A stretch of 64,000 nt of DNA, taken from assembly GCA_019614645.1 (NCBI GenBank), contig JABWDB010000014.1, positions 4,464,001 to 4,528,000 of the forward strand, in the 5' to 3' direction. Source of the stretch: Stratiolaelaps scimitus (taxonomy: Eukaryota > Arthropoda > Arachnida > Mesostigmata > Laelapidae). A program made the position numbers and the translations under genes. The stretch's first letter is position 1. Each line of letters begins with the position of its first letter. Of this stretch, positions 24,988 to 34,174 are shown in pieces. The notes below the pieces were generated by a model that saw nothing but the letters and a program-made list of their open reading frames with translations, did no database searches and was not told the origin of the DNA.

Positions 24988-26096
24988 TTAGTGTTGGTCC
25001 AAATTGGTAAGGTTTGCCAATACGCTCTTCGCGGGATTTGCTCTTGTGGCATTGGTATCTCCACCGAGCGACGTGTCCTGTTGTATAACAGAAATGTGCC
25101 TTAAAGTATTTGGCGTTACCGGCTCGATTGCGATAGCATGTTGAGTTGTCGCCGTCGCTGTAGTGTTAGCTGCAGAAGGATCCACCTCGGTTGCGGGTCT
25201 GGTTAGGTGTTCAATGGCCCCCAGAACGCCGGACTGATTGAAGACCTGATTCAGCTTATTGACAGACACTGAAAGCGAATGAGCATGTGTGGCAATTGTG
25301 TTCATTGCATCTGCAAAGGTCAAGTTGTGCGGTGCGTGGCCACCGTTGATGGCGTGTGGCCCATGCTGTCCATGGTGCCCGTGATGCTGTCGTCGACTCT
25401 GATCTGCATGCAGGAAAATCCCGTTGACAGGAGCGGACGTCGAATGCTGAAGCAGCTCAAGACTTCGAGTGACGTTGGCAACGACCTCATCTGGATTTGA
25501 GTCTGAGCGCTGGCCCAAGATCAGGAAGCGCTCTGTGGGATCACTCCGTCGGGTGCAGTTTAGCACTTGCACAGTGCGATCGCCGTCGGCAGGCGTCGGC
25601 GAGACGGGCAGACCGATCGAGTCGAGGCTCAACGTCGTACGGTTGCATACAACATCGGTGGCGTTTACGAGCTGTGTTGCTGTTACATGAAATCGATGAT
25701 GGCCCGCTTGCTGGTGGTGCCCATGGTGCAGCTGATGACCGTCGGATGTTCGATTAATGAACGCTGCGAAGGCTTCACCAAAGCTTGAGCTTCCATTCAA
25801 TAAATGGTGAGCTTTGTGGCTTAATCGCGCGAGGTGCATTGAGGCTGCCTCCAGCAGTGCCGTGAAGTTATGCCTCGTGTGATTATGACCGTGGTGATGA
25901 TGGTGGTGATGATGATGGTGAAAATGATGGTGATGGCTGTGGTTGAATTGATGTCCGTGGGTTCTTGCCTCACTTTGAGGTGGTTCGTTGTCTGCGGTAG
26001 TTACATTAGGCTCGTTCGGGTTTGTCGTGGAAGATATGGCCACGGTCGGAGTCGCTGTTGTCGGAACGAGGTCCCCAGTTAAACTTTGGTCGGAAC
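24988..26096 (-). CDS. secreted histidine-rich glycoprotein, exon 2 (main exon)
   Basis: This exon supplies residues 22-390 of a predicted 390-residue protein. The acceptor CTATTTTTAG lies at 26,097 and the first two bases GT complete the split Arg codon from exon 1. After a Thr/Ser-rich lead (about 34-57) comes His cluster 1 (68-97, with a run of ten His at 81-90), cluster 2 (142-158, GHHQQAGHHRFH) and cluster 3 (258-278, QHHGHHGQHGPH). There are 48 His in all and 15 N-x-S/T sequons spread end to end, including NRT, NCT and NLT. The only two cysteines, near 172 and 202, could form one disulfide. No transmembrane segment is seen. Histidine-rich secreted proteins commonly bind zinc, copper or haem, so a metal- or haem-binding extracellular role is inferred. 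I cannot name the family. An open frame this long is far beyond chance. An ATG at 26,109 would also open the frame, but it sits inside the acceptor tract. Confidence 0.85.
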
Positions 26097-26238
26097 CTAA
26101 AAATAGCATACGTAGACACGGCGTGGCAATAGGAAGTCAGTTTGTTTGTCCACGAACAGCGTGATATGGAATATGGCTAATAGTTAATTTAAATTTAAAG
26201 TAAGTGCATTGAGCCAGAGGCAAATCGTCTGTCCAGCG

Positions 26239-26324
26239 TGGCAGTACCATAGTAGCATTACCTAAAGACACATATATATATATATATATGTGTGTGTTTA
26301 GATAATGCTACCATGGTACTGCCA
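26239..26324. repeat. 86-bp intronic inverted repeat with TA-rich centre
   Basis: The left arm, TGGCAGTACCATAGTAGCATTACCTAAAGACACATATATA, pairs with the right arm ending GGTACTGCCA. The arms are about 40 bases each with only a few substitutions, and they meet in a TA run. It could be a small non-autonomous DNA element (MITE-like foldback), a microRNA-like hairpin, or a palindrome grown around the TA tract. No second copy was noticed in the window, and no clear target-site duplication flanks it. Confidence 0.88.
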
Positions 26325-26349
26325 TATATATATATATATATATATATAT
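26323..26349. repeat. (TA)n microsatellite
   Basis: TA run of about 27 bases adjoining the intronic hairpin. Confidence 0.9.
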
Positions 26350-26805
26350 TCCGTATATGAGCGACCAACCGGGCTCTAAGCAAATCGGCCGAAAACTTCT
26401 AGTTGCTAATCGTATTACTTTAGGAAAGGTGCTTAGTGGAAAAATGTACTTTCAAGAAGACTACCTATGTACTTATAACGACCTAACTACACAGCCTAGA
26501 CACGTGCCATTGCTAACATCTCCCTAGAGCACTTAAGTAGGGACAATCTGCAGTGAATTCTCCCTTTGTTCTACACCTAAGAACTGTACAGCCATTTTAA
26601 ATACAATTGGCCATAGGCTATTCCGACTCGTAACGAGCGTCCCATTCGTGTACGGTTGCTTCACCTATTTATAATTAAGTCATCACTCAGTCATATTTGC
26701 ATGTACCGACTTACAACAGGAGAAATAGCGAGAAGAGAATTGAATATGGTTTGCTAAAAAAAAAAAACAACTTTTTCGTAACCAAAAATCGATTCTCTCA
26801 CTTAC

Positions 26806-26869
26806 GTTCTGTACAATGGACATTCGTCGAAAGGATAATCGTCACTATCACAATCACAGCAGAATTCAT
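26806..26869 (-). CDS. secreted histidine-rich glycoprotein, exon 1 (signal peptide)
   Basis: The ATG at 26,869, with A at -3, encodes MNSAVIVIVTIILSTNVHCT and one more Glu, then one base of the next codon before the donor GAAC|GTAAGTGAG. The Val/Ile core followed by small and polar residues is a typical cleavable signal peptide, with cleavage probably after Cys19 or nearby. The phase-1 end fits exon 2 exactly: C plus GT gives Arg, then SDQSLTGDLV. Strand, distance, phase and the fact that the large exon lacks its own secretion signal all support joining the two. Too short to appear as a long open frame. Confidence 0.75.
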
Positions 26870-26908
26870 CGTGGCTACAAGTGAACTCCAGCGATTCGAT
26901 TTCGGAGC

Positions 26909-26914
26909 AACTGA
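26909..26914 (-). promoter_or_regulatory. possible initiator (TCAGTT) of the histidine-rich gene
   Basis: The minus strand reads GATTTCAGTTGC about 40 bases before the start codon, matching the arthropod initiator TCAGT. AGTTC, which fits the downstream promoter element consensus, sits about 26 bases further, two bases off the usual spacing. The same string could instead be a splice acceptor (CTGATTTCAG) of an intron in the 5' untranslated region. The two readings cannot be separated by eye. Confidence 0.22.
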
Positions 26915-27402
26915 AATCAGGTCAGCCTGAAGTCTGCCAGTTAGCTTGATCGTCCGTCGCCAACCGACGAAGAGGATCCTTTGGCTCGGTCTTTCTCATT
27001 TGCGAGAGTAAGTCTGCCTTAATCCTGCCCTCGATTCGAGCACATGTTGAGCAAAGCTGGTCAATCGAGCTCGCTCGCTTGCCCTCTAATCAGGCTCCAC
27101 CAGATGACAGGTGCATACAATACAGAGATGCCCGCTGACTGCCAGCCTCTGACCGAAGGTCACTGAAGCCGAGGTAGTGACGGCAGCCGGAAACATTCCG
27201 CAGAAAGAAGAAACATTGAAAAAAAAGCTATGTGAGAAAGAGCCCGCCTCGATGCATCGTGTTCTCATATATTGTATTTGCCCGAAGCGACGAGTGGCCT
27301 TTGCAATTCTGTGCTTCGCCTCTCGTCCGTGGCCGGCTCCAGCCGTCCACGACTGATCCCGCGCTTTGGTGTCCTCCTTGCCTATACGTTCTGTACTATG
27401 AT

Positions 27403-27588
<186 letters not shown>

Positions 27589-27787
27589 ATTTATACATTG
27601 CAACGACAAAAGCCCCAAACTCCTGCAAGCACTCGCACAAGCATCATCATCATTCGACAAGTTCCCCTATTGGCAACAACTCCACCCGGGCTGGCTGGTG
27701 GTGTATTTCCGCGCGCGCGCCCCCTGTCGACTCGCCGATGAAACTTGTAAGGCCCAGAGTGCAGGCCAGCGGAATCGGGGCTGCTGA

Positions 27788-28024
27788 GGCCAGCAGACAG
27801 ACAACGAGAGAGGGAGCGAGGCTGGGACCCCGCCCGCAGCGGAACTGCTTTTGCGTAAGCGGACGCAGGATGTGGCCGATCTGCTGCCGGTATCTGGGTC
27901 AGGATCAGGGAAGCCCGAAGCGAATCAGCTGTTCGCCAGGCTGCTCCCGGTGCCGTTCGATTTCGCTGGTGGTCGAGGCTCTCTCGACCAGCTCTGCCCG
28001 GGGAGTGAGTACATTACGCAGTGA
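27788..28024 (+). CDS. candidate exon in a GC-rich block, product unknown
   Basis: Between in-frame stops at 27,785 and 28,022 lies a stretch with clearly coding-like composition: [18 protein letters not shown], a Gly/Ser linker, then [18 protein letters not shown] and SLDQLCPG. Two donors are possible, at 28,005 (GGGGA|GTGAGT) and 28,020 (CGCA|GTGAGT). If neither is used, the frame ends 24 bases after the CCG of LCPG. The upstream acceptor is unclear, with several AG sites near 27,790-27,800 and poor pyrimidine tracts. Opposite-strand frames are also open because of the GC content. I recognise no family. Confidence 0.33.
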   Translation, partial: GQQTDNERGSEAGTPPAAELLLRKRTQDVADLLPVSGSGSGKPEANQLFARLLPVPFDFAGGRGSLDQLCPGSEYITQ

Positions 28025-31000
28025 GTCCTGCGCCGTGCAAAACTGGGTCATCCCCGGGAGAGAGTGCCTGGGCAATGGGAACCGACCCGGGCAGCTCGCA
28101 CGAAGCAAGCGGCGACGGCCGACGGCACCGCCGCCGCCGCCAAAACCATACATGGAGAACTCCTCCCAGCTGCTTCTGCTCTGACTGCGACCTTGGGAGA
28201 AGAACTTGGCAACCGCAGCTGAGTTCCAAGGACTCAACCTTGCCAGAGTATAACACAACGGCAAGCGTACGAGGTATAATATGAAGCTGAGCTTGGCGTA
28301 TTTCGCCCGACTCTCGTTGGCTTGCTCGCTCACCTGTTGTCGGGACATCTCGTTAAACAATTTCGTATCATCTGACTAAACAGGAAGGTATGACGTCACG
28401 TAAACGCATTCACGTTGTCAGCAGTGACATAATTATTCCTAGGCAAATCGTGTTACGGCCGGTGAGAGACGTGGGTACACTGCACGGGAAACGGGTAGGT
28501 ACTGAGGGTTCGTACGCTTCGAGCGTTAGGTGCTCACAGCGAAGGATTGGCGACGAAACGAAGTGGGCCCGGTTTGCAGGTATAGGCTTGGCACGAATTG
28601 ATTGAATTGTTGTCGACTTCTCGAGTGAGAGACAGTGGCGAGGTCGCGATAGCAGCGATCGTTCTCATTTTTGTCTATGGTGATTCTTCGTCTTCGAGGC
28701 TCCGGTGGAATTCAGCAGAGCTAACTCTGAGTCATGGAGCGGTGCTTACATATCTATATTTAACTAAATTTTGCATTGGATCTCTGTTAGAAAGCCCTTT
28801 GATCCTGTGCTTGGGAGAGGGCATAACGGAGATATCAATCAGTCGTGTACTCTCGGTCATGCTGCCATAAGGCGGGGACCACTACGATTTCGGACGACGG
28901 ATAGCTGAGGCCTAAGTTGAAAAAACTTTGATTCCATTCCATGTGTACAACGTCATTCTTCTACTTTTGACGAAGTATCTTCCCTACCAATAATAATAAT
29001 AATAATAATTACAATAGTCTGATAATAGGATAACAAACAAAAAGGGTTTTCAAATTACTCAAAATAGCCGTACGCTGCTGCTGCTGCTGCATCTATCAGC
29101 GTATATATGTATCCCGCCTCGGTGACTACGAATTGGATTTGTCGTGTTGGAATCCACGAGGTTGCACTATGAATTTCGATGTATCGACGCCTTCAATGCA
29201 TTTCCATGTGCAATTATGATAATCGAGACGTCAATTGCTCAATTGCCACATAGAACTACTCCAGGCTAGAGTGTCATTAGGGTTGTCCTGCAATTGGTGC
29301 CGACCTGTTCAAGGTGGACTGTCGACACTTCGGAGGTTCACCTGATACATGCACCGGTACACAGGGCAGCGCGCGAAACCTTAAAGCTACTTGTAGACAC
29401 TCAGCGACGTCAATTGTATAGCAATTATCTCAAAGACAACTGAGTGGCTATCAACTGTATTGCGGAAATACGACAATAAATTTGAAGTGTTATTACGAAG
29501 ATCGGCGTAAATTTGTAAAATCACCTTTCCCGGCCACGATATCGCTTAATCGCTGCGAGGCATGTCATATATGTGTATCGTGATATATCCACAATATGGT
29601 GACAGATTCTATTAATTTCATTCCGTAATAGTCCACAGCCAGCAGAATCACCTATACCCAAAGGTTGTTCAGGCTGACTCTCAGCCAACATTTAACGGTC
29701 GCGGTACAACTACTTTTACCATTACCACCTATAGCTAGCGCTCTCACCTCCTACTCGATTTCTTAAATAATAATATGCCTTGAGCAAATCGTAGCAGTAT
29801 AGTTACTGCTGACCTTTGCACTGATCAACAGTCAAGATAGTCGCGGTCAGACGGTTGTGATCTGTGCGTGTACGTTTTTTGCTGTTTACTGTTACCCGCC
29901 GATGGGGAGCCTCAGCGGCTGAAAACAGTACTCGAACGATGGCCAAAATGAAATGATCATTTCCATCCATCTCCGATTGGGACTTCGACTTGTCGGATAC
30001 AGGTGACGTCGCTCGTCCTAGCCACGCTGGTTTCACGCGAGCCCTCCCCCGCTCTTGAATGAACAGGCGTGGAAACGTGTGCGAACTCACGTCGTCCTCA
30101 GAGAATAACTCCGATTCGATCGGGAGCGGTGTTTTCCCTCGAGTACGAACATTGTGTTGTTAAGCAAAAGCTGTGCGCAGCTCGATTCGAGTCACGCACA
30201 ACAACGCTCTCGCTAAACGTGGCCTGGAGAATGGCAACTAGTTCGGCAGAACTGAGGGAAAATAACAGCATTTTGAAATGTGGTGCGTTGTATTCACGTT
30301 GAACCCCACTCGACAACAGGTAATGCAGGGTCGGCCTTTTTTTCAGTGAGCAGATTTCGATGTAATGTCAGGCTACGGCGTTTCTCGGTCCTCATCGTGA
30401 AGTTATTCTTCTGAGTCAGGTGGAGGTACAACGGCAGCTGTGGATACGGACGTCCTTGTACAATTAATTATTAATTGAAAACAATTACCGCTCGTTAGGG
30501 GAGGCAACTTTTCTGTCTGGTCAAGCGAATCATACTCGGCTGAAGAAGTCGAAGAAGTGTTGGAAAGAAACGTTGTTTCGGGTGGAAATATGTTGTTAAG
30601 ACGCCTTCGGCGATATCCTGTATGATCCTGTGCACTGTGTAGACAAAGACGATTTTGCATTGGTATTCATTATCATAAAATAGCCGCTAGAAAACCCGGT
30701 CATGACGCCTGATGCCTCCTGCTCAACACGAGTGATTATACATAGAAATAAATACTTGACGATAAACAGATTACAAGATCTGCGAAAAAAAATAGCTGAA
30801 TATCGAGTATCACCAATTGACGACCGTCTAGTGGAGGTCGTAGCTGAACCAAACCACGAAAATATCTGCTGCAAGCACTGCTACAACCCATTTGAAGTGA
30901 GCGACAGGGGGGGGGGTGAGAACGTCAGCAGCCTAGTGCAGCCAAAATGGCCGTGAGGAGGACTGATTGCGACCAAAAGTGCACACATATGGACCCATAT

Positions 31001-31455
31001 GTATATAGCACTTGCTGGATGGTTCCGGTCCTCCGAATTCTCGTCTTGAGCCATGTGGTCCCGTTGATTGCAGTCATTTTTTCAGAGAGAAAGTGAGACA
31101 CATAGAGAAGGAAGAGAGAGAGAGATTTTTAGAGTCACATTTCATGAGATCGTTTCGGATATCTCTCCCAGACACCCGCCATAATACGGAACATCACTGA
31201 AGAGAATACGAAGCGTGTCTGGAAAACTGCCGGACGCAGTCCGCCGTTTAAAAAAATCGCCAGAAGGTACATACGTCCCGAGGGATTAGTAGTTTACGTT
31301 ATCGTTTTTTTTTTTTTTCTGAACACACTGTAAAATTTTTTTTTAGAATTCCTGTTCTAAAATTAGCATGAGATACTGCCCTACGATTCGTCCCATTCAT
31401 TCAGCACTCGATTGGGTGGCCGTATGCTCTTGAGTCAATTGTAGAGTTGTTGCTA
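28025..31455. other. no gene called
   Basis: The GC-rich block fades out near 28,250. The rest is mixed sequence with (AAT)n at about 28,990-29,010, CTG repeats near 29,077-29,090 and T runs near 31,306-31,345. On the minus strand at 30,083-30,180 a short open stretch ends at a good donor (GACGAC|GTGAGT), but nothing else supports it. Confidence 0.35.
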
Positions 31456-32088
31456 TTATTTGCTATAGATAATCGCTATAGTGTTACAGTTGCTAGCAAA
31501 ACTCCGGATTCTTGCTAACTTCCTCGTGTTCAAAATGTATACGCCATTTGTATGTATGCGCCGTCTACGAAGGCAGCTGCCGATTCGAATGCAACCTTCC
31601 CCGGCAGCTCGATCCATTACAGTAAACTTCGATAGTGGCCCTGCCCCTGCTGCTGCTGCTTTTGCTGCAACATAATCAAGGTCCCTTGACAAAGCGGACA
31701 GCTCGATTCGTCGTTGCTCGATGGCGTTCCTCAAGGATCGAACCTGCGGCCTTGGGTGTGAGGTCACTCGACCAGATTCGATCCTCCCACAAGGATCGGG
31801 TCTGATGGGAGCACACAATCTGACAGATACACAAATAGAACGCTGGACGAGATTGGGCAATTGCGTCGTCGGCAAATCGTGCAAGTGGCTCAGCGTCGGG
31901 CCACTTATAACTAGACGACTACGCCAACGCAAACACAAAGAATTGGCTGATGTTATGGATAACGAACTTTCAGACAATATACAATAAAATGTATGCAGAA
32001 ATGCCACTGAATGCTTGTCGCGATAGGCTACTTGAGGTCGGCTCGGTAGCTCAGCCACGTGATGAAGTTCCTGATTGTCGCACTGCAT
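31456..32088 (-). CDS. candidate 210-codon reading frame with coiled-coil-like segment
   Basis: A minus-strand open frame of 210 codons. Around its middle, after CCGCAG at about 31,746, comes an amphipathic segment (SLRNAIEQRRIELSALSRDL) followed by an alanine- and glycine-rich stretch. The first half is less protein-like. Length is marginally above chance for this window. The plus strand across the same bases has a competing frame (31,680-31,987), and at most one is likely to be real. No family recognised. Confidence 0.22.
   Translation of the reverse strand: MQCDNQELHHVAELPSRPQVAYRDKHSVAFLHTFYCILSESSLSITSANSLCLRWRSRLVISGPTLSHLHDLPTTQLPNLVQRSICVSVRLCAPIRPDPCGRIESGRVTSHPRPQVRSLRNAIEQRRIELSALSRDLDYVAAKAAAAGAGPLSKFTVMDRAAGEGCIRIGSCLRRRRIHTNGVYILNTRKLARIRSFASNCNTIAIIYSK
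31680..31987 (+). CDS. candidate terminal exon, product unknown
   Basis: A strong pyrimidine tract (CCCTGCTGCTGCTGCTTTTGCTGC) and the acceptor ATCAAG lead into about 102 open codons on the plus strand. They end at TAA (31,985-31,987), which overlaps AATAAA at 31,983. The encoded tail is basic and mixed (QIERWTRLGNCVVGKSCKW, then RRLRQRKHKELADVMDN). Acceptor, frame and polyadenylation signal agree with a last exon. A signal overlapping the stop leaves almost no 3' untranslated region, which is unusual. It competes with the minus-strand frame in the same place. Confidence 0.3.
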
Positions 32089-33582
32089 ACCGTACTGTTT
32101 AGATCAGATACAACATGAATGATTTCAACGGATGTGGAGATATATGTGGCCGGTTACAAAGTCCAAAATTGGCTTGAAAATATTCAAGGGTAATTATAAT
32201 GCAAAAAGTTCAGCCTGGCAACGCTATGAATATGCCAACGGCGTCATTGTTCCTTGTATGCTTCGGGTGCATTTAGTGTCAAGAATGATATATTATGCTT
32301 TACATATATAACGCACATGTTTTGTCCCATCCGCTGTCATAGGTAAGTGCCGTGCACTTACTCAGAGATAGCTGTGATACGATGTTGGGGAAAATACCTG
32401 ACAAAAATAGATCGGTTATACTTGATGTATGATATCAGGTACAAATGGCAAAATCGGCAATCGTGTACAATCGATGTTTGCGCGCATCAACAAGAGGACG
32501 GCTAAGCAAACGGAAGTTCTTAAGTCTCGAATAAGAAGAAACAAAACACAATTCTAGATGTAAAATATTACGATGATTCATTTGAGGTTCGCTATTCATG
32601 AGGAAGACATCAGTCAAATTGGAATATATGATTTGGCGTAGGCTCCTTTCTGTAGAGGGATGTCCTAAAGGAGGGACGGCCGGCCAAACCGCTGCTCCCG
32701 TACTCGAACCGTCGGAGGCGCTCCCCAATCTAGGTCACACGCATAAACTTGACCTCCATCACGTCAAGGCCATTTGTACGATCAGTCTCTAGTGAACGAC
32801 AGGAAGAGACACTTCGTTCGGAGAGTTCGCCCATCCGCTGTTTACTTCACTTTAGACAAAAACGTGACGCAGGGCCAACTAGCCATGATTTGCAAATGGG
32901 TAAAGCGATCTGTTTTAGCTCTATACTATGATAATAATAATAATAGATAAACATTTTAAGTCGCAAGGCCAAACGTGACCTTGGAGTTGGAGGTTACAAA
33001 ACTAAAATAGAAAAATAATGGCATCATGTGCTCGATTTTCCTCGTGACCAGGTTGTTTAGGTTTCGTTGTATCGAAATACAATTTCCGTGTAAGGGGCCA
33101 CGCAGACAAATCCGGCAACAAATCGCCTGTCCCCTTCAAACAAGAAGGCGTTCGCGTTCCAGCCGCGCTGTTAGCAGTGCCATGTTATTGTCTTCGCGGT
33201 CATCGTAGAGGTTTTCTGATCCACCGGCGTCCAGACGCGGTTTACGGGTCACTCGGTAGACTTCTACTAGCAGAAGTCCTTGGGCACGCAATACTCCTGC
33301 CCGCAGTTACCCCCCTCTCCCCCCCCACGCTTACACTCCGAGAGAGAAATGTACGTTGGGCAAGTGTAGTGCAGTATCAGGGAAGTCGACGTGAGGCTAC
33401 AGCGATTCACCCTCCTGGCCGGGGCGGAAAAACTAGGTCAGGGTCACGTGCGAGGGCAAAGGGAGCACTGGCAAAGTGTCCGACTCGGCCGTTCCGACAG
33501 AGTGGCACGATGTGGGCGAGGCCACGGTGCTCCACCGGTCGAATAGCTGGGGAGTCAGTTCCCATTGCATTGTTCTCTATAC

Positions 33583-33614
<32 letters not shown>

Positions 33615-33679
33615 GAAGATACAGACGCACACACACAGACCATATAATCTCTTCCCATTCTCCTTCTATTTTCCTTCAG
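32089..33679. other. no gene called
   Basis: Mixed sequence, GC-rich from 33,290 with C runs, then a (CT)n tract at about 33,583-33,614 just before the acceptor of the next candidate. A strong isolated donor (ATAG|GTAAGTGCC) lies at about 32,344 without an open frame before it. Confidence 0.35.
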
Positions 33680-34174
33680 ACAGGAAGTGTAGAACTCCAG
33701 ACGAGTGAGGCCCATGGACAGCCGTGGCCAGAAAGAGCCTTGGAACGCTTTGGAAAGGGGAGAACCGTGCGGGGTATCAAAGTGATTTCGTTTAACCACT
33801 GCCCAGCTATAATACGGGGCGGACAGGCAACGCTCATCAAATCTCCGTGGCAGCAGACTACTAGGAGTGACGACCTGCTACGAGAGTGTGCGTTGCCGGA
33901 TTTCGCACATCCGAACGGTGTCCAGAGAGACTCGGATCACGGAGTCGGACGGAATGCCTGGAGGAATGCCGACAAATTAATCTGTCTCGGAAGCCTCCCG
34001 ACGCACGATGGAATAACGGGCTGTCTGCGGACGGATAAAATATGCGGAGGGTTCGGATCGATCAGACTTCCATGTCTGATAGGACGGCATCCGTCCGCGG
34101 AAGAATGGAACTCGTCTACCGTCTGGATAGATATCCTCCTCGATAAAACCTATTCAACGTTCAACTTCGTTTAG
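33680..34174 (+). CDS. candidate 164-codon terminal exon, product unknown
   Basis: A very good acceptor (CCCATTCTCCTTCTATTTTCCTTCAG) is followed in phase 0 by 164 open codons to a TAG at 34,172. The frame also stays open upstream through the CT repeat. Composition is mixed, with tryptophans and several cysteines, e.g. SPWQQTTRSDDLLRECALPD, KICGGFG and PSAEEWNSSTVWIDILLDK. The DNA is unusually rich in CGGA and TCCG words, so a structured RNA or decayed repeat is an alternative. No canonical AATAAA was seen just after the stop. No family recognised. Confidence 0.3.
   Translation, partial: TGSVELQTSEAHGQPWPERALERFGKGRTVRGIKVISFNHCPAIIRGGQATLIKSPWQQTTRSDDLLRECALPDFAHPNGVQRDSDHGVGRNAWRNADKLICLGSLPTHDGITGCLRTDKICGGFGSIRLPCLIGRHPSAEEWNSSTVWIDILLDKTYSTFNFV

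Larger units (their letters stand above)
26097..26805 (-). other. intron of the histidine-rich gene (709 bp, GT-AG)
   Basis: Bounded by the donor GTAAGTGAG and the acceptor CTATTTTTAG, it joins phase 1 to phase 1. It contains an 86-bp near-perfect hairpin (26,239-26,324) and TA tracts. Confidence 0.72.
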
